A stretch of DNA of 64,000 nucleotides, taken from Thalassotalea sp. PP2-459. GTDB taxonomy: Bacteria; Pseudomonadota; Gammaproteobacteria; Enterobacterales; Alteromonadaceae. Shown piece after piece: positions 30,144 through 39,937 of the stretch. The position numbers were made by a program, and so were the translations under genes. Numbering within the stretch: the stretch's first letter is position 1; every line of letters begins with the position of its first letter. The notes under the pieces were generated by a model. The model had not been told where the DNA came from. It ran no database searches and saw only the letters and a list, made by a program, of their open reading frames with translations. The DNA lies in NCBI RefSeq assembly GCF_001913705.1, contig NZ_MKQD01000077.1, positions 46,053 through 110,052 on the forward strand, in the 5' to 3' direction.

Positions 30144-31586
30144 ATGACAGTACCTTGGAAAAGTATTGCGGTGATGGGCTTAGTCACAGTATCTAGCTTA
30201 TCGAAAGCCAGCGATGAAAAATTATCATTAAATGATTGCCACCTTGAGGGAATTACCCAGTTAGTGCAATGTGGCAAACTTGAAGTACCTGAAAATTATA
30301 ATCTTAAAACGGGTGAAACCATATCAATTAATTTTGCGGTACTGCCAGCCATTGATAATAGTCAGAAAAATGAACCGTTAATGTTTTTGGCAGGGGGCCC
30401 CGGTCAAGCAGCAGTAAGTTTAGCTGGTGGATTATATAAAGCCTTTAACGAAGTTAGAAAAACCCGCGATTTAATCTTAGTTGATCAACGTGGTACGGGG
30501 GAATCAAACCCGCTTCAATGTGAAAATGCAGAGCAGCTTGATCCATATACCAATTTACCTTCTGACTTTTCTGTTAAAGAAATAAAACAATGCTTAACGC
30601 AACTAGAAGGCGACTTATCACAATATAACTCTGAAAATGCCATTCGAGACTTTGAAGCTGTTCGTGCTGCATTAGGCCACGAAAAAATAGCGATATACGG
30701 TGGCTCTTATGGTACTCGTGCAGGCCTGGTTTATATGCGTATGTTCCCTGACTCTTTAACCTCCGTTATTTTAGACAGTGTTGGCCCAATCGAAGTACCT
30801 ATCGGTTTATTCGGTAAAAGTGCAGAGCGTTCGTTTAATATGCTTCTTGAAAATTGTCGCGCTGAAGAAAGTTGCCAAAATGCCTATCCAAATCTAGCAC
30901 AAGAATTTGAACAAGTGAAAGCAGAGCTTGCTAAACAGCCAGTTACTGTTTCGCTACCTCATCCAAGATTAGGTACGCCAATGTCGATGAAGGTTGATGA
31001 ACAAAAGTTTGTGTCTACTATTTTTTCTCAACTTTATTCTGTCGAAATGCGTTCATTAGTTCCGTTGATTATACATCAGGCATCGCTCGGTAATTATGCA
31101 CCTCTAGCTGGTCTAACTGCTGCTGGTGATATTGGCGAAGGGATGTTTCTTGGCTTAACGTTTAATATTCTTTGTAATGAAGATGTGCCCAGAGTTACTG
31201 ACTCGATGTGGCAAGCGGATGCTGAGAATACCTTTAATGGCAGTATTGGACAATACGGGTTAAAGCTTGCGTGTCCATTGTGGCCAACGTATCAAGTATC
31301 AACAGACTTTTCACTACCTGTAAATGCTGATATTCCTACGTTAATTATTTCTGGAGATTTAGATCCTGTTACTCCGCCAAGTAATGCTGAATATTCAGAT
31401 AAAACTTTGCCAAACAGTAAACACATTATCATACCAAACAGCTCACATACACCAGGGGTTCAACCTTGCGCTATGGGAATGATCAGTGAATTTTTAACAA
31501 CCCAAAACCCAAATGATCTTGATGACTCTTGTCTTACAGATATTCCAGCAGAATCATTTATGACCAGCTTAAACGGCGGAGTGTAA
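30144..31586 (+). CDS. Exported alpha/beta hydrolase, S33/TAP-like peptidase
   Basis: A 480-residue serine hydrolase with a signal peptide (SIAVMGLVTVSSLSKASD). The oxyanion segment is FLAGGPGQAA, the nucleophile lies in YGGSYGTRAGL (about residue 190), the acid in SGDLDPVTPP and the His in PNSSHTPG. The C-terminal part matches the TAP-like extension of tripeptidyl aminopeptidases and proline iminopeptidase relatives, so it probably trims peptides in the periplasm. It is the first of five closely spaced genes with an ABC exporter and an ECF sigma factor. Confidence 0.87.
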   Translation: MTVPWKSIAVMGLVTVSSLSKASDEKLSLNDCHLEGITQLVQCGKLEVPENYNLKTGETISINFAVLPAIDNSQKNEPLMFLAGGPGQAAVSLAGGLYKAFNEVRKTRDLILVDQRGTGESNPLQCENAEQLDPYTNLPSDFSVKEIKQCLTQLEGDLSQYNSENAIRDFEAVRAALGHEKIAIYGGSYGTRAGLVYMRMFPDSLTSVILDSVGPIEVPIGLFGKSAERSFNMLLENCRAEESCQNAYPNLAQEFEQVKAELAKQPVTVSLPHPRLGTPMSMKVDEQKFVSTIFSQLYSVEMRSLVPLIIHQASLGNYAPLAGLTAAGDIGEGMFLGLTFNILCNEDVPRVTDSMWQADAENTFNGSIGQYGLKLACPLWPTYQVSTDFSLPVNADIPTLIISGDLDPVTPPSNAEYSDKTLPNSKHIIIPNSSHTPGVQPCAMGMISEFLTTQNPNDLDDSCLTDIPAESFMTSLNGGV

Positions 31587-31595
31587 GGAAATATT

Positions 31596-32342
31596 ATGAT
31601 AGAAGTACATGAACTACATAAAACTTTTAAATCTAAAAAGCAGTCTGTTACCGCGTTAGATGGTTTATCATTCCAGGCAAATGATGGTGAAATTACGGGT
31701 ATTTTAGGTCCTAATGGCGCAGGTAAAACGACTTGTTTACGTACATTGTATGGTTTGCTTGCTGCAGATCAGGGTTATGCAAAAATTGATGGAGTAACAG
31801 TGACGGAAAACCCGTTACAAGCTAGAGCAAAGCTTGGCATATTTCCTGATAAATTTGGTTTGTATGAACGTTTAACTGCTTATGAACAAATTGATTACTT
31901 CGCGAGTTTACATGGTATGCACGGTGAGCAAAAAAAACTGGCGATAGAGAAAATTCTAACAGATCTTGATATGCAAGAACTGGCACATCGTAAATCGGCG
32001 GGATTCTCTCAAGGTCAGCGGATGAAAGTAACCCTTGCTCAGGCGCTAGTGCATCAGCCGCAGAACTTTGTATTAGATGAGCCTACCCGTGGACTAGATG
32101 TAATGAGTACACGCGTGCTACGCACTTATCTTAATAAGTTTAAAGAAAAAGGTCATTGTATTTTGTTTTCATCTCATGTGATGCAAGAAGTTGCAGCGCT
32201 ATGTGATCGCGTGATTATTGTTGCGAATGGCAAATTAGCCGCCCAAGGTACGCCTCAAGAGTTATGTGATTTAGCGGGTGAAACGCTATTAGAAGAAGCC
32301 TTTGTAAAATTAATCGGCTCAGACGAAGGGGTAGCAGCATGA
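31596..32342 (+). CDS. natA: ABC transporter ATP-binding protein, NatA type
   Basis: A 248-residue ATPase with Walker A GPNGAGKTT (about 36-44), signature FSQGQRMK (~134), Walker B NFVLDEPT and the switch His in SSHVMQEV. The nearest described exporter is NatAB, a Na+ extruder of Bacillus, and ABC-2 exporters of this type also move peptides or antibiotics. The substrate is open. It starts nine bases after the hydrolase and overlaps the permease by four bases. Confidence 0.87.
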   Translation: MIEVHELHKTFKSKKQSVTALDGLSFQANDGEITGILGPNGAGKTTCLRTLYGLLAADQGYAKIDGVTVTENPLQARAKLGIFPDKFGLYERLTAYEQIDYFASLHGMHGEQKKLAIEKILTDLDMQELAHRKSAGFSQGQRMKVTLAQALVHQPQNFVLDEPTRGLDVMSTRVLRTYLNKFKEKGHCILFSSHVMQEVAALCDRVIIVANGKLAAQGTPQELCDLAGETLLEEAFVKLIGSDEGVAA

Positions 32343-33502
32343 TCCAGTTTAAAGCATTATTAATAAAAGAATTAAAAGAAGCATTTCGTGACAAACGTGC
32401 TTTAATGGTTGCATTAAGTATGGGTTTACTTATGCCTGTGTTTATTATGGTTTTTTCAAAGTTTGCCATCAATGAGGCAGTTGATAATCCGCCAATATAT
32501 GTGAAAATTACTGGGGCTGAATATGCACCAAAATTGATGAAATCGTTTACCGATAATAATATTCTTCCTTTTGCAGAAGTACCCGAGGATAAAAAACGCC
32601 AGTGGGATGAATATAATGTTGAATTGATCATCCCTGATAACTTCGCTGACAACTTGCGTGAAGGTCACCCAATAGATTTAATTCTACGCGCTGACTATAG
32701 TGAAAAATCGTTGAATGCACCAATACGTCGTATTAAGGATGAAGTACGTCAACATTCATTAAGCATCGGTTATAAACGTTTATTAGTCCGTGGTATCGAC
32801 GTAAAATTATTGCGACCTATTAATTTACAAGAGCAAGATACCTCGGCACCAACAAGTAATGCGGTGATTATTACCTTAATGTTAGGTTTATATCTAATGA
32901 TGGGGGCATTTGTCTCTGGTCAATCAATTTCTGTTGATTCAAGTGCCGGTGAGCGTGAACGAAATGTGCTAGAGCTATTATTATGTCAACCCGTTGAAAC
33001 ATATAAAATAGTGTTAGCTAAATTGATTTGTTCAAGTTTAATCGCCACAATTTCTGTGACCCTAATGTTGAGCTTAACCACGGTATCAGTAAGCTTTGTT
33101 GATTTAGCAAAAATCGGAGCAACGTTCAGCTTAGATGTTTCAACATTTATAGCGTTACTTATGCTACTGATTCCCTTATGTTTCTTAGCATCATCATTAC
33201 AGTTGTTTTTTGCTTTTCAAGCAAAATCTTTTAAAGAAGCGCAATCAACCGTAGCAATGCTTATTATGGTTCCTGCTATGGTTCCGTTAGCGATGATGAT
33301 GATGGACAACAAACCGGCATGGGTTGAATGGGCACCAATTTCCGCACAATCTATACTGATGGAAGATTTGTTTAAAGGTTTACCTGTGGATTGGAGTGCG
33401 CTTTTGGTTAGCACTGCTGCAACACTCGCCTTGACTGCTGCATTAGTGGTAGGAATGTCGAAACGCTTGAAGTCTGAAAAAGTAATTATGTCTTTAAGTT
33501 AA
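32339..33502 (+). CDS. natB: ABC-2 type transporter permease, NatB type
   Basis: A 387-residue membrane subunit. Helix 1 lies at about residues 22-40 (ALMVALSMGLLMPVFIMVFS). A large extracytoplasmic loop follows (~45-170), then five helices in the second half, with the ABC-2 motif SVDSSAGERERNVLELLLCQPVETYKIVLAKL. This topology and the coupled start (ATG overlapping the natA stop) make it the partner of the preceding ATPase. The complex exports an unknown solute. Confidence 0.86.
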   Translation: MIQFKALLIKELKEAFRDKRALMVALSMGLLMPVFIMVFSKFAINEAVDNPPIYVKITGAEYAPKLMKSFTDNNILPFAEVPEDKKRQWDEYNVELIIPDNFADNLREGHPIDLILRADYSEKSLNAPIRRIKDEVRQHSLSIGYKRLLVRGIDVKLLRPINLQEQDTSAPTSNAVIITLMLGLYLMMGAFVSGQSISVDSSAGERERNVLELLLCQPVETYKIVLAKLICSSLIATISVTLMLSLTTVSVSFVDLAKIGATFSLDVSTFIALLMLLIPLCFLASSLQLFFAFQAKSFKEAQSTVAMLIMVPAMVPLAMMMMDNKPAWVEWAPISAQSILMEDLFKGLPVDWSALLVSTAATLALTAALVVGMSKRLKSEKVIMSLS

Positions 33503-33519
33503 ATGGTAGTTGGTGATCT

Positions 33520-34110
33520 GTGAATAAAACGTTAAAATTGCCCGCATTAAAACAAGATTGCTTTTTAACAGCAACAGATGGGAATTCTTACGTTTTGGAT
33601 CATCAACAAACTTTTACGCAGTGGATGACGGAGCACGAAAAGTTGCTTCGTCATATTATCACGGGTTTTGAAGCTAAGCCGGCTTTACAAGATGAACTTT
33701 TTCAAGAAATTGCTTTAAATATATGGCGAGCATTACCCTCGTTTAGGCATGACTCGGCCGTTAAAACCTTTGTTGCACGAATTGCACATAATGTATTAGC
33801 AACACATGTTGCTAAAGCCGTTCGTACGGTAAAGGCTGATCACGATCTTAGTGATATGCCGCAAGAGATAGAAAAAGATCATCAACAACCAACACCCTTT
33901 CAGTCTTTAGATCAACAACAGCGTCAGCAAAAATTAGCGCAGGCTATTCGTCAATTAAAATTGGATCAACAGCAGGTAATAACGCTTGCTTTAGAAGGGA
34001 TGAGTTACCAAGAGATTGCAGACGTACTATCTGTTAGTACAAATTTAGTGGGAGTTAGGCTACAACGCGCTAAAGCATCATTGAGTAAGATACTCGGAGC
34101 ACACTCATAA
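33520..34110 (+). CDS. ECF-type RNA polymerase sigma factor
   Basis: 196 residues with region 2 at about 30-95 (ELFQEIALNIWRALPSFRHDSAVKTFVARIAHNVLATHV) and region 4 at about 135-190, where MSYQEIADVLSVSTNLVGVRLQRAKASL is the helix-turn-helix. Region 3 is absent, as in ECF factors. The GTG start has a weak GGTGA before it. It overlaps the next gene by one base (TAATG), the usual arrangement for a sigma factor and its membrane anti-sigma. It might control its own operon; the target promoter is not obvious from a single sequence. Confidence 0.9.
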   Translation: MNKTLKLPALKQDCFLTATDGNSYVLDHQQTFTQWMTEHEKLLRHIITGFEAKPALQDELFQEIALNIWRALPSFRHDSAVKTFVARIAHNVLATHVAKAVRTVKADHDLSDMPQEIEKDHQQPTPFQSLDQQQRQQKLAQAIRQLKLDQQQVITLALEGMSYQEIADVLSVSTNLVGVRLQRAKASLSKILGAHS

Positions 34111-34739
34111 TGACTGCAAATAACAATGAACCTGATAACAACATGAATCAAGATAACGATACTGACACTTCATTTATTGATGAACAATGGCAGGAATTGG
34201 CGAAAGATTGGCAGCAGCAACCAACAGAAAAAGCTGATATTAAAAAGCTACTTAAAGAAACAAAACGAAGAACACGTAAAGCGAAATGCTTATTCTGGGG
34301 AAATGTGGTTGCAACCATAGGGCTTTTATTTGGCGCAATGTATGGCACATTGATTGAAGACTCTTGGGAAAGATCATTTCTGAGTTACATGTGGGGCAGC
34401 TTCGTACTTTCGGTTGTTTTCTGTTATTACGAATATAAGATCAGACAAACAGCCTGGCAACAAATCAATGATAGCCCAGAAAATGCGATTAATAATGCGA
34501 TAAAAGGTATTGAGTCCTCATTAAGCTATATTCGTTTAACGAAGTGGTCTTGTATACCCTTTGGGCTATTAGCTAACTTTTTTGTTTATGAAACGGCAAT
34601 TAATGCGGAAAAACCGGCAACGAACGGTTTAATTACTATTAATATACTTATAATTCTTATGTTTGCTATTACTCATTGGTTTGGACTAAAACGCCAAAAA
34701 GAGCTTAAAGCAATGATTGCCAAAACAAAGAATAATTAA
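34110..34739 (+). CDS. Membrane protein, possible anti-sigma factor
   Basis: 209 residues: a soluble, acidic N-terminal ~65 residues followed by four membrane helices (VVATIGLLFGAMYGTLI, FLSYMWGSFVLSVVFCYY, SCIPFGLLANFFVYETAI and LITINILIILMFAITHWFG). No zinc-binding anti-sigma HxxxCxxC motif is present, so the role is inferred only from translational coupling to the ECF sigma gene and from the soluble-plus-membrane layout. Confidence 0.6.
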   Translation: MTANNNEPDNNMNQDNDTDTSFIDEQWQELAKDWQQQPTEKADIKKLLKETKRRTRKAKCLFWGNVVATIGLLFGAMYGTLIEDSWERSFLSYMWGSFVLSVVFCYYEYKIRQTAWQQINDSPENAINNAIKGIESSLSYIRLTKWSCIPFGLLANFFVYETAINAEKPATNGLITINILIILMFAITHWFGLKRQKELKAMIAKTKNN

Positions 34740-35051
34740 CCGCTTTTGTTGGTTAGGCCATATTAAATTCGGTTTTAATTCTTTAATCCTGAATTTAATA
34801 TGTTGTTCTTTGGTTTTTTATTCGATATATTACTTCAATAGCGAATATGATCTCGCAAAAGAAAACTTTTACCGCATATAGCACAAAGAGCAATCGATAT
34901 ATTTCATTAAAAAATGAAATAACTGCATCGGGTTTTTGCGTATACTTTAGCGCCTGATTCAGGCAAAATATGCGGCAATTAATTTAGACAACCCTCCAGC
35001 AAATGCCTCGTATAGTGCAAGGCCATGATGCTGAGAACTTGAGGTAAAAAC
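34740..35051. other. Intergenic region and glyA leader
   Basis: The first part holds a long AT-rich hairpin (34759-34770 with 34791-34802). The second part is the glyA upstream region with a TATACT at 34941-34946 and a small GCCTGA/CAGGC-type hairpin at 34953-34965. No riboswitch or gene is recognised. Confidence 0.5.
34759..34802 (+). terminator. Long hairpin ending the sigma-factor operon
   Basis: CATATTAAATTC pairs perfectly with GAATTTAATATG, 20 bases after the last stop. A T-rich but interrupted tail follows. It is a likely but AT-rich 3' end. Confidence 0.5.
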
Positions 35052-36308
35052 ATGCTTACTCGTGATATGAATATTGCTGACTTTGATGCTGAACTATGGC
35101 AATCAATGACTGACGAAACGACTCGTCAAGAAGAGCACATCGAACTCATTGCTTCTGAAAACTACTGTAGCCCTCGTGTACTTGAGGCACAAGGTTCTCA
35201 GTTAACTAATAAATATGCTGAAGGCTACCCGGGTAAACGTTACTACGGTGGCTGTGAATTTGTAGATAAAGCTGAAGCACTTGCTATTGAACGTGCTAAA
35301 GCATTATTTGGTGCTGATTATGCCAATGTGCAACCGCACGCTGGCTCTCAAGCAAATGCTGCTGTATTTCAAGCACTTGTAACGCCTGGCGGTAAAGTTC
35401 TTGGTATGAGCTTGGCGCATGGTGGTCATTTAACACATGGTGCACACGTAAACTTTTCTGGTAAATCTTATGAAGCGATTCAATATGGTTTAGACCCTGA
35501 AACCGGTGATATTGACTACGCCGAAATGGAACGTTTAGCACAAGAACATAAGCCGGAAATGATCATCGGTGGTTTTTCTGCATTCTCTGGAGTGGTTGAT
35601 TGGGCGCGTATGCGTAAAATCGCTGATAGCATCGGTGCTTACTTTATGGTTGATATGGCGCACGTTGCAGGTTTAGTGGCTGCAGGCCTTTATCCAAACC
35701 CTGTTCCACATGCTCACGTTGTAACAACGACAACGCATAAAACATTGGCTGGTCCTCGCGGTGGTTTAATTGTTGCTGGTTGTGGCGACGAAGCTATTTA
35801 TAAGAAATTAAATTCAGCCGTATTTCCTGGTGGTCAAGGTGGCCCATTAATGCATGTTATTGCAGCTAAAGCAGTTGCCTTTAAAGAAGCATTAGAGCCT
35901 GAATTTAAAGTGTATCAACAACAAGTGCTAGATAACGCTAAAGCGATGGTTGCAGTGTTACAGGAACGCGGTTACAAAGTTGTTTCGAATGGTACTGAAA
36001 ACCATTTATTATTATTAGATTTAATTGATAAAGATATCACAGGTAAAGATGCTGATGCGGCGTTAGGTCGTGCACACATTACTGTGAATAAAAACTCGGT
36101 ACCCAATGATCCACGTTCTCCTTTTGTTACTTCAGGCTTACGCTTAGGCACACCGGCAATTACTCGTCGTGGCTTTGGTGTAGAAGAAACTAAAGCATTA
36201 ACAGGCTGGATCTGTGACATTCTTGATGATATCAATAATGAAGCAACGATAACTACGGTACAGGAAAAAGTGAAAGAACTTTGTGCTCGTTTGCCGGTTT
36301 ATGCCTAG
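35052..36308 (+). CDS. glyA: Serine hydroxymethyltransferase
   Basis: A PLP enzyme that interconverts serine and glycine while loading tetrahydrofolate with a one-carbon unit. The 418 residues match the bacterial length. The PLP lysine lies in [16 protein letters not shown] (about residue 229), and [16 protein letters not shown] and [10 protein letters not shown] are typical. GAGG precedes the ATG by eight bases. It is followed by its own terminator and then by nrdR, a common gammaproteobacterial order. Confidence 0.98.
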   Translation: MLTRDMNIADFDAELWQSMTDETTRQEEHIELIASENYCSPRVLEAQGSQLTNKYAEGYPGKRYYGGCEFVDKAEALAIERAKALFGADYANVQPHAGSQANAAVFQALVTPGGKVLGMSLAHGGHLTHGAHVNFSGKSYEAIQYGLDPETGDIDYAEMERLAQEHKPEMIIGGFSAFSGVVDWARMRKIADSIGAYFMVDMAHVAGLVAAGLYPNPVPHAHVVTTTTHKTLAGPRGGLIVAGCGDEAIYKKLNSAVFPGGQGGPLMHVIAAKAVAFKEALEPEFKVYQQQVLDNAKAMVAVLQERGYKVVSNGTENHLLLLDLIDKDITGKDADAALGRAHITVNKNSVPNDPRSPFVTSGLRLGTPAITRRGFGVEETKALTGWICDILDDINNEATITTVQEKVKELCARLPVYA

Positions 36309-36363
36309 TTAACCTCTGTTTAAGATCGGTGGACAGATAAAACTCTGTACGCCTAAGTAGATT

Positions 36364-36391
36364 AAAGCCCAAAGGAAACTTTGGGCTTTTT
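36364..36391 (+). terminator. Intrinsic terminator after glyA
   Basis: AAAGCCCAAAG pairs perfectly with CTTTGGGCTTT around GAAA and is followed by T residues. Confidence 0.95.
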
Positions 36392-36462
36392 AGTATTTGT
36401 CAGTTACTTCACGCATAAATTCCTTTAAAATAACCTCATCTTTGTAAATAGTAGGAACAGGC

Positions 36463-36918
36463 ATGTATTGCCCATTTTGTACGGCGACTGAAACTAAAGT
36501 GATAGATTCTCGTCTAGTGGCAGATGGCCACCAAATCAGGCGACGTAGAGAATGTATTGCTTGCTTAGAACGCTTTACTACGTTTGAAATGGCTGAACTT
36601 GTTATGCCTCGTATAATCAAGCGAGATGGTTCAAGAGAGCCGTATCATGAGGAAAAGCTCCGCTCTGGTTTAATGCGTGCTTTAGAAAAGCGTCCTGTCA
36701 GTGTCGAACAAACTGAAAAAGCAATTAATCGACTAAAATCCAAACTTCGCGCAACGGGTGAACGTGAAGTTTCAAGTGAAATGTTGGGTAATCTAATTAT
36801 GGAGCAGTTGAAAAAGCTTGATAAGGTTGCTTATGTTCGCTTTGCATCTGTGTACCGTTCTTTTGAAGATATTCGCGAATTTGGCGAAGAAATTGCTCGG
36901 TTAGGTGATGATAACTAA
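36463..36918 (+). CDS. nrdR: Transcriptional repressor NrdR
   Basis: A 151-residue nucleotide-sensing repressor of ribonucleotide reductase genes. An N-terminal zinc ribbon (CPFC near residues 3-6 and CIAC near 31-34) contacts NrdR boxes. The ATP-cone (~49-139, [21 protein letters not shown]) binds ATP or dATP. It is the first gene of the riboflavin cluster here, as in most gammaproteobacteria, overlapping or abutting ribD. Confidence 0.98.
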   Translation: MYCPFCTATETKVIDSRLVADGHQIRRRRECIACLERFTTFEMAELVMPRIIKRDGSREPYHEEKLRSGLMRALEKRPVSVEQTEKAINRLKSKLRATGEREVSSEMLGNLIMEQLKKLDKVAYVRFASVYRSFEDIREFGEEIARLGDDN

Positions 36919-36919
36919 G

Positions 36920-38074
36920 ATGAGCTGTAACACTTTTACCCTTGATGATCACCGTTACATGGCAAGAGCGATAGCACTTGCTAAAAAAGGGTTATATACC
37001 GTTTCACCTAATCCACGCGTAGGTTGTGTGTTGGTGAAAGATGGCAAGGTGGTTGGTGAAGGTTGGCATCAACAAGCAGGTTCTGCACATGCTGAAGTTA
37101 ACGCATTGGCGCAGGCCGAAGAACAGGCAAAAGGCGCAACAGCGTATGTTACTTTAGAGCCTTGCTCACATTACGGTAAAACACCACCTTGTGCTAAGGG
37201 GTTAATAGACGCTGGTGTTGTCAAAGTAATTGCTGCTATGGTTGATCCAAACCCACAAGTATCTGGTAATGGTTTATCAATGTTAACGCAAGCAGGCATT
37301 GAAACAGCTTCTGGGTTACTTGAAGCTGATGCTCAAGCACTTAACGTGGGCTTTATTGCGTTGATGACTCAACAAAAGCCTTATGTTCGTTGTAAGCTTG
37401 CAGCCAGTTTAGATGGGAAAACAGCGATGTCTTCGGGTGAAAGTAAATGGATCACCTCTCGTGAAGCTCGCTGCGATGTACAACAGCTTAGAGCACAAAG
37501 TTGTGCGGTAATTAGTGGTGCCGATTCTATCTTGCATGATAACGCACGCATGACCGTACGTTGGTCAGAACTGGGCGATATTAAACAACATTATGCAGAA
37601 CAAGAAGTTCGACAACCTGTTCGCGTGGTCATCGACTCGCAAAACCGCTTAACCCCAGATCTTGCACTTTTTGAAACTACATCACCCGTGTTGATATTAA
37701 CGGCTCGACTTGAAAATACTCATCAATGGCCACATTTCGTAGAACATATTTGTGTTAAGCAATCACAATGTGGTCACTATATTGATTTAACCGCAGCGTT
37801 GAAAGTATTAGCGGATAAAGGCTTAAATGACGTGTTAATCGAGTCGGGTATGGAATTAGCGGGCGCATTCATTGAACAAAACTTAGTTGATGAATTAATT
37901 CTATATCAAGCGCCCAAGTTACTTGGCCATGCTGGGAAAGGTTTGGTGAATTTTTCTCATATTGATAGGTTAACACAAGCAAAATCATTACACATTCAAG
38001 ATGTTACTCGAGTAGGTGGCGATATAAAGATTGTTGCACACTTTACTCATGACAAGGTAAAAGTAGAGAACTAG
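36920..38074 (+). CDS. ribD: Bifunctional riboflavin deaminase/reductase RibD
   Basis: It catalyses steps two and three of riboflavin synthesis: deamination of the pyrimidine, then NADPH-dependent ribosyl reduction. The deaminase half (~1-145) has HAEVNAL and PCSHYGKTPPC, which hold the zinc ligands. The reductase half (~146-380) starts at KPYVRCKLAASLDGKTAM. I set the start at the ATG at 36920, just after the nrdR stop, with AGGTGA upstream. An in-frame ATG at 36905 inside nrdR would add five residues. Confidence 0.96.
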   Translation: MSCNTFTLDDHRYMARAIALAKKGLYTVSPNPRVGCVLVKDGKVVGEGWHQQAGSAHAEVNALAQAEEQAKGATAYVTLEPCSHYGKTPPCAKGLIDAGVVKVIAAMVDPNPQVSGNGLSMLTQAGIETASGLLEADAQALNVGFIALMTQQKPYVRCKLAASLDGKTAMSSGESKWITSREARCDVQQLRAQSCAVISGADSILHDNARMTVRWSELGDIKQHYAEQEVRQPVRVVIDSQNRLTPDLALFETTSPVLILTARLENTHQWPHFVEHICVKQSQCGHYIDLTAALKVLADKGLNDVLIESGMELAGAFIEQNLVDELILYQAPKLLGHAGKGLVNFSHIDRLTQAKSLHIQDVTRVGGDIKIVAHFTHDKVKVEN

Positions 38075-38075
38075 C

Positions 38076-38738
38076 ATGTTTACTGGAATTATTGAAGCTG
38101 TCGGCACGATCAAGCAAATACAAGTAGGGTCGCATGGTGCTCGAATTGTTATCGCGACAGGCGTATTAGATATGTCAGATGTAAAGCTTGGCGACTCAAT
38201 AGCAACCAATGGTATTTGTCTAACTGTGATTGCTTTTGATAGCACAAGTTTTAGTGCCGATGTCTCTACAGAAACACTCTTACGTACCGGATTTGCTCAT
38301 TATAAAGTGAACCAACAGGTAAATTTAGAAAAAGCCATGTTACCTACAACACGGTTTGGCGGCCATATTGTTTCTGGACATGTTGATGCTGTTGTTTGTA
38401 TCACACAAATCAATAGAGTTGGAAACAGTATCGATTATTGGTTAGAAATGACTGATGATATAGCACCCTATATTGCGGAAAAAGGTTCAATTACTATCGA
38501 TGGTGTAAGCTTAACGGTCAACTCAGTAGATACAACATCCTTTAGATTGACTATTGTTCCACACACGTCGAACCAAACTATTATGCCAATCTATCAGATA
38601 GGTAGTCAGGTAAATATTGAAGTAGATGTAATGGCACGTTACATCGAACGTTTATTGTTAAAAAAACAAGACAACAACACACAAACACTTGGCGTGACAG
38701 AATCGTTGTTACGTCAAAGTGGTTTTATTAAAAATTAA
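38076..38738 (+). CDS. ribE: Riboflavin synthase alpha chain
   Basis: It dismutates two 6,7-dimethyl-8-ribityllumazines to riboflavin. The 220 residues contain two lumazine-binding repeats, beginning [12 protein letters not shown] and (about residue 97) [11 protein letters not shown]. The gene begins one base after ribD stops. Both catalytic-site signatures ([11 protein letters not shown] and [14 protein letters not shown]) are intact. Lumazine synthase (ribH), which makes its substrate, is not in the window. Confidence 0.97.
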   Translation: MFTGIIEAVGTIKQIQVGSHGARIVIATGVLDMSDVKLGDSIATNGICLTVIAFDSTSFSADVSTETLLRTGFAHYKVNQQVNLEKAMLPTTRFGGHIVSGHVDAVVCITQINRVGNSIDYWLEMTDDIAPYIAEKGSITIDGVSLTVNSVDTTSFRLTIVPHTSNQTIMPIYQIGSQVNIEVDVMARYIERLLLKKQDNNTQTLGVTESLLRQSGFIKN

Positions 38739-38747
38739 GAGGCTGTC

Positions 38748-39860
38748 ATGAATTTACATACTCCGCAGGAGCTAATTGACGATATTAAACAGGGAAAAAT
38801 GGTCATCCTAATGGATGACGAAGATCGCGAAAATGAAGGTGACTTCATCATGGCAGCGGAACTTGTTACGCCTGAAGCCATTAATTTTATGGCAACACAC
38901 GGTCGTGGTTTAATTTGTATGCCAATGACCATCGAACGCTGTAAAAAATTAAACCTGCCTTTAATGGTCAGTAAAAATGATGCACAGTTTTCAACGAATT
39001 TTACGGTTTCAATTGAAGCGGCAGAAGGAGTTACAACGGGAATTTCAGCCGCAGACCGTGCTAAGACTGTATTAGCTGCAGTTTCTAAAGAAGCAAATCA
39101 GCACTCTATCGTACAGCCGGGACATATTTTCCCTTTGATGGCGAAAGATGGCGGAGTGCTTAATCGAGCAGGACATACAGAAGCTGGTGTTGATTTGGCA
39201 AGGTTAGCAGGATTAGAACCTGCTTCTGTGATTGTGGAAATCCTTAATGAAGATGGCACAATGGCCCGCCGCCCTGATTTAGAAGTAATTGCTGAACGCC
39301 ATGGCATTAAAATGGGAACAATTGCCGACCTTATTGAATATCGTAATGCCAACGAAACAACGATTGAGCGCGTGTCACAATGTAAACTGCCTACCGCTTT
39401 CGGCGAGTTCGAACTTACTGTTTTTAAAGATACTATTGACGGCCAAGCACATTTTGCATTAACTAAAGGTGCAATCGAGCACGAAACCCCCACTTTAGTG
39501 CGTGTACACTTAGAAAATACCTTTAGAGACTTATTGTTTAGTCAACGTGAAAGTGTTGCTAAGTGGCCGATTGGTGATGCATTAGCCCGAATAGGTAAAG
39601 AAGGTGGCGTATTAGTGTTGCTGGGTAAGCACGAGTCGCCTGACGAGCTTATCACGCAAGTAAAAAAATACGCTAAGCTTGATGCTGGCGAAGAAGTAAA
39701 AGAAGTGCAGCGTCATATTGGATCACGAAATGTTGGTGTTGGTTCACAAATTTTGGCTAACTTAGGTGTAGGTAAAATGCGCTTATTAAGCTCACAAGTA
39801 AAATATCATTCACTATCAGGTTTTGGTTTAGAAGTTGTGGAATATATTAATGAAGAATAG
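38748..39860 (+). CDS. ribBX: DHBP synthase with degenerate GTP-cyclohydrolase-II domain (RibBX)
   Basis: The N-terminal half (~1-205) is a complete 3,4-dihydroxy-2-butanone-4-phosphate synthase, with [19 protein letters not shown] and [10 protein letters not shown]. The C-terminal half (~206-370) keeps the fold of GTP cyclohydrolase II but has no Cys-x10-Cys-x-Cys zinc site. The only cysteine in that half region is in SQCKLP at the linker, so cyclohydrolase activity should be absent. This matches the RibBX hybrid described in Shewanella, with a separate ribA elsewhere. It follows ribE by nine bases. Annotation pipelines often call it ribBA. Confidence 0.9.
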   Translation: MNLHTPQELIDDIKQGKMVILMDDEDRENEGDFIMAAELVTPEAINFMATHGRGLICMPMTIERCKKLNLPLMVSKNDAQFSTNFTVSIEAAEGVTTGISAADRAKTVLAAVSKEANQHSIVQPGHIFPLMAKDGGVLNRAGHTEAGVDLARLAGLEPASVIVEILNEDGTMARRPDLEVIAERHGIKMGTIADLIEYRNANETTIERVSQCKLPTAFGEFELTVFKDTIDGQAHFALTKGAIEHETPTLVRVHLENTFRDLLFSQRESVAKWPIGDALARIGKEGGVLVLLGKHESPDELITQVKKYAKLDAGEEVKEVQRHIGSRNVGVGSQILANLGVGKMRLLSSQVKYHSLSGFGLEVVEYINEE

Positions 39861-39896
39861 CGTTATTGATTCTGATTGTTAACGCGTACTATATGG

Positions 39897-39937
39897 ACGC
39901 CTTTTGTTGCTCAGCGGCTAACAAAAGGCGTTTTTTT
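39897..39937 (+). terminator. Intrinsic terminator after ribBX, overlapping a convergent gene
   Basis: ACGCCTTTTGTT pairs perfectly with AACAAAAGGCGT around an 11-base loop and runs into seven T residues. The loop and right arm are also the last codons of the gene on the opposite strand, whose stop is at 39911-39913. Confidence 0.95.
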
